Positions 62,126 to 64,000 of a stretch of 64,000 nucleotides of DNA are shown piece by piece. Source of the DNA: Caproiciproducens galactitolivorans (GTDB lineage Bacteria > Bacillota > Clostridia > Oscillospirales > Acutalibacteraceae). The first letter of the stretch is position 1, and every line of letters starts with the position of its first letter. Location of the stretch: contig NZ_SRMQ01000005.1 of NCBI RefSeq assembly GCF_004768785.1, positions 85,012 through 149,011 of the forward strand, given 5' to 3'. The notes under the pieces were generated by a model, which saw only the letters and a program-made list of their open reading frames with translations, ran no database searches and was not told the origin of the DNA. The translations under genes were made by a program, and so were the position numbers.

Positions 62126-63682
62126 ATGGCAGTAAAAATCTTAACCGCTCGGGAAGCCGCTAATTTGGTACCAAATAATGTTAATTTTGCTATCAACGGA
62201 TTTATGGGTGCATCTGTTCCAGAAGAAATCGCAGAAGAAATCGAAAACCGTTTTTTGGAAACCGGAGAGCCAAACAATCTCACCTTATTATTCTGTGCAG
62301 CGCAAGGAGACGGTAAGACAAAGGGTTTAAACCATCTGGCACATGAAGGGTTAATCCGCAGGGCGATCGGAGGCCACTGGGGAATGGCCCCCAAGCTGGG
62401 GAAACTGGTTGTAGAAAACAAAATTATTGCTTATGATTTTCCGCAAGGTGTAACGAACCATATGTTCCGGGATACCGCAGCCCACAAGCCTGGAACCATA
62501 TCCCATGTTGGTTTAGGCACATTTGTTGACCCGCGCTATCTGGGCGGTAAGCTAAATGCTTTAACTCAGAAGGAAGAAGACCTTGTAAAACTGATTGAAA
62601 TCGACGGAAAAGAATATCTTTATTACAAGACCCATCCGGTTCATTTCGCAATTTTGGGCGGAACGTATGCGGATGAAAACGGAAATATTTCCATCGAGCG
62701 AGAAGGTGTGCGTGCGGAAACGCTTGCCGTTGCACAGGCTTGTAAAAATTCGGGTGGAACTGTAATTGTTCAGGTTGAACGCGTCGTGAAAGCGGGTACC
62801 TTAGATCCACACAAAGTAGAAATTCCCGGCGTACTTGTTGATGCTGTCGTAGTGATAAGCGATCCGAAATACCACATGCAGAATTTCGGAACGCAGTATA
62901 ACCCCGGCTTCTCGGGTGAACACCGGATGGGACTGGCTGAATTCAAACCTGTCCCCTTGAACAATAAAAAAATAATTGCGCGCCGTGCTGCTATGGAATT
63001 GAAAAAAGGCAGCGTTGTAAACCTTGGTATCGGGATTCCGGAATTTATCTCATCTGTTGCTATGGAAGAAGGAATCAACGAATTCTCTTTGACCGTGGAA
63101 TCCGGAATTTTTGGCGGGAATCCGCAAAGCGGCCTTGATTTTGGCGTCAGCTTGAACCCGGATGCGATTATTTCCATGCCCTCTATGTTCGATTTTTATC
63201 AGGGCGGCGGCCTAGATCAGGCATTTTTGGGATTTGCGGAAGCCGACAAAGAAGGGAATGTCAATGTATCGAAATTCGGTTCAAAGCTCCCTGGTTGCGG
63301 CGGATTCATCGACATTTCTCAAAACTCCAAGCAGGTATTTTTCTGCGGAACCTTTACCGCTAACGGTTTAAAAACGGAAATTAAAGATGGCGAATTGCAT
63401 ATTCTTCATGAGGGTAGTGTAAATAAATTCCGTGAGAGCGTTGAACATATCACCTTCAGCGTTAAAACCGCTATTAAAAATAATCTGCCGGTTATGTATA
63501 TTACAGAACGCGCTGTCTTCCGGTTGACGAAAGACGGAATTATGCTGATTGAAATTGCGCCGGGTATTGATTTAGAAAAGGATGTACTCGCACATATGCC
63601 GAAGAAACCGATTATCTCACCGGATTTAAAACGCATGGACGCCCGGATTTTTAAAGAAGAAAAAATGGGATTAAAACAGTAA
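62126..63682 (+). CDS. pct: Propionate/acyl CoA-transferase (Pct/YdiF-like, family I)
   Basis: The 518-aa protein fuses both family I CoA-transferase halves. The N-terminal half has 'VNFAINGFMGASVPEEIAEE' and 'AHEGLIRRAIGGHWG'. The C-terminal half has the catalytic glutamate E325 ('LTVESGIFGG') and 'SKFGSKLPGCGGFIDIS'. Its layout closely follows Clostridium propionicum Pct. It moves CoA between short-chain acids such as acetate, propionate, lactate or butyrate; specificity cannot be read from sequence. GGAGG lies 8 nt before the ATG. Confidence 0.9.
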   Translation: MAVKILTAREAANLVPNNVNFAINGFMGASVPEEIAEEIENRFLETGEPNNLTLLFCAAQGDGKTKGLNHLAHEGLIRRAIGGHWGMAPKLGKLVVENKIIAYDFPQGVTNHMFRDTAAHKPGTISHVGLGTFVDPRYLGGKLNALTQKEEDLVKLIEIDGKEYLYYKTHPVHFAILGGTYADENGNISIEREGVRAETLAVAQACKNSGGTVIVQVERVVKAGTLDPHKVEIPGVLVDAVVVISDPKYHMQNFGTQYNPGFSGEHRMGLAEFKPVPLNNKKIIARRAAMELKKGSVVNLGIGIPEFISSVAMEEGINEFSLTVESGIFGGNPQSGLDFGVSLNPDAIISMPSMFDFYQGGGLDQAFLGFAEADKEGNVNVSKFGSKLPGCGGFIDISQNSKQVFFCGTFTANGLKTEIKDGELHILHEGSVNKFRESVEHITFSVKTAIKNNLPVMYITERAVFRLTKDGIMLIEIAPGIDLEKDVLAHMPKKPIISPDLKRMDARIFKEEKMGLKQ

Positions 63683-63737
63683 GACCTATTAAAGGAAAGC
63701 AAAGCCAGCAATTCTTTTGAATTGCTCAGACTGTCAA

Positions 63738-63774
63738 AGAACCGCAGTTTTCAGCTTGGGAAAACTGCGGTTCT
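63738..63774 (+). terminator. Terminator after the CoA-transferase gene
   Basis: A 15-bp perfect stem (63738-63752 with 63760-63774), 7-nt loop, then TTTC on the plus strand. Confidence 0.85.
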
Positions 63775-63790
63775 TTTCGTATGGAATAAA

Positions 63791-63813
63791 ATCCACCAGC
63801 TCTGCTGGTGGAT
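63791..63813 (-). terminator. Hairpin, probable terminator of a minus-strand gene entering from the right
   Basis: A 10-bp perfect stem ATCCACCAGC/GCTGGTGGAT with a 3-nt loop. On the minus strand it is followed by TTTTATT. The rest of 63683-64000 holds another 8-bp hairpin (63707-63726), AT-rich sequence and the partial frame below. Confidence 0.5.
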
Positions 63814-63919
63814 AAAAATCTTTAGCAATAGATAAAAATAAAACTCCCCGATATATTAAAGTTCTGGTCTGTCGGCTATGTCAAGAGAAGTTCGCAATTT
63901 GGGGACTCCACGAAATGAA

Positions 63920-64000
63920 TTAAGCTGCGCTTAGCAGAAGTGTCTGAATCGATTTGGGATTCAAATATGCTCTGGAAACGGACCAGTCTTCAGCGTATTC
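63920..64000 (-). other. Possible C-terminal tail of a gene cut by the right edge
   Basis: The frame is open from the edge for 26 codons and ends at TAA (63920). The readable tail includes 'DWSVSRAYLNPKSIQ'. A hairpin/terminator lies downstream at 63791-63813. Near 63879 begins TGTCAAGAGAAGTTCGC, which resembles a transposon terminus beginning with TG. Too short to identify; it could be the end of a transposase or chance. Confidence 0.25.

Overview
The window comes from a Gram-positive, endospore-forming, low-to-mid GC anaerobe. The best guess is class Clostridia, Oscillospirales/Ruminococcaceae-like. This rests on the sporulation genes (cwlD, a spoIVFA-like/spoIVFB pair, spoIVA, sipL, spoVM, ytfJ), gene order matching the Bacillus/Clostridium core (tig-clp-lon-engB; gmk-rpoZ-priA-def-fmt-rsmB-rlmN-prpC-prkC-rsgA-thiN-spoVM), strong AGGAGG ribosome binding sites with frequent TTG/GTG starts, and anaerobic enzymes (NfnAB, a biotin transcarboxylase set, a Pct-type CoA-transferase). 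The species assignment is inference. Nearly all genes lie on the minus strand. It is an ordinary chromosomal backbone: no CRISPR array, prophage or complete insertion sequence is visible.

Layout. 1-4.1 kb: cut-off membrane-fusion adaptor, a 59-aa Cys-rich protein on the plus strand, radA, cwlD and a 12-heptad coiled-coil protein. 4.1-4.5 kb: five tRNA genes (transcribed Val-Asp-Phe-Gly-Cys) behind a consensus promoter. 4.6-13.1 kb: hslO, a methyltransferase, yerC, then the proteostasis cluster tig-clpP-clpX-lon-engB. 13.2-19.2 kb: phosphoesterase and thrC; then rplS with a structured leader, two tandem signal peptidases, rbgA, rnhB and a YraN protein. 19.2-28.6 kb: two radical-SAM-linked proteins, the spoIVFA-like/spoIVFB pair, nfnA-nfnB, sipL-spoIVA, and two small genes (spoVM and a 54-aa Cys/membrane protein). 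28.7-42 kb: one long core operon from yicC/remA/gmk to thiN/spoVM. 42-45.4 kb: three-gene biotin-dependent carboxyltransferase operon. 45.4-50.9 kb: M50 protease, scpA, scpB, DUF2953, ytfJ, D,D-carboxypeptidase, rluB, GNAT-like protein. 51-60.2 kb: rpmB (plus), yceD-rpmF, DUF512-der-plsY, pgi, a second D,D-carboxypeptidase, hisH-hisF. 60.3-64 kb: mntP, a WYL regulator broken at an A8 run, and a divergent pct-like CoA-transferase, ending in hairpins and a possible mobile-element edge.

How they work together. SpoVM, SpoIVA and SipL form the basal layer of the spore coat and sit close together, with sipL-spoIVA immediately downstream of the spoVM terminator. CwlD and YtfJ act in spore cortex maturation and germination. 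The small Cys-rich/TM gene ends 15 nt before the spoVM start, so its stop codon abuts the spoVM ribosome binding site. It is the best candidate here for something undescribed. NfnAB, the transcarboxylase set and the CoA-transferase point to a fermentative redox and acyl-CoA economy.
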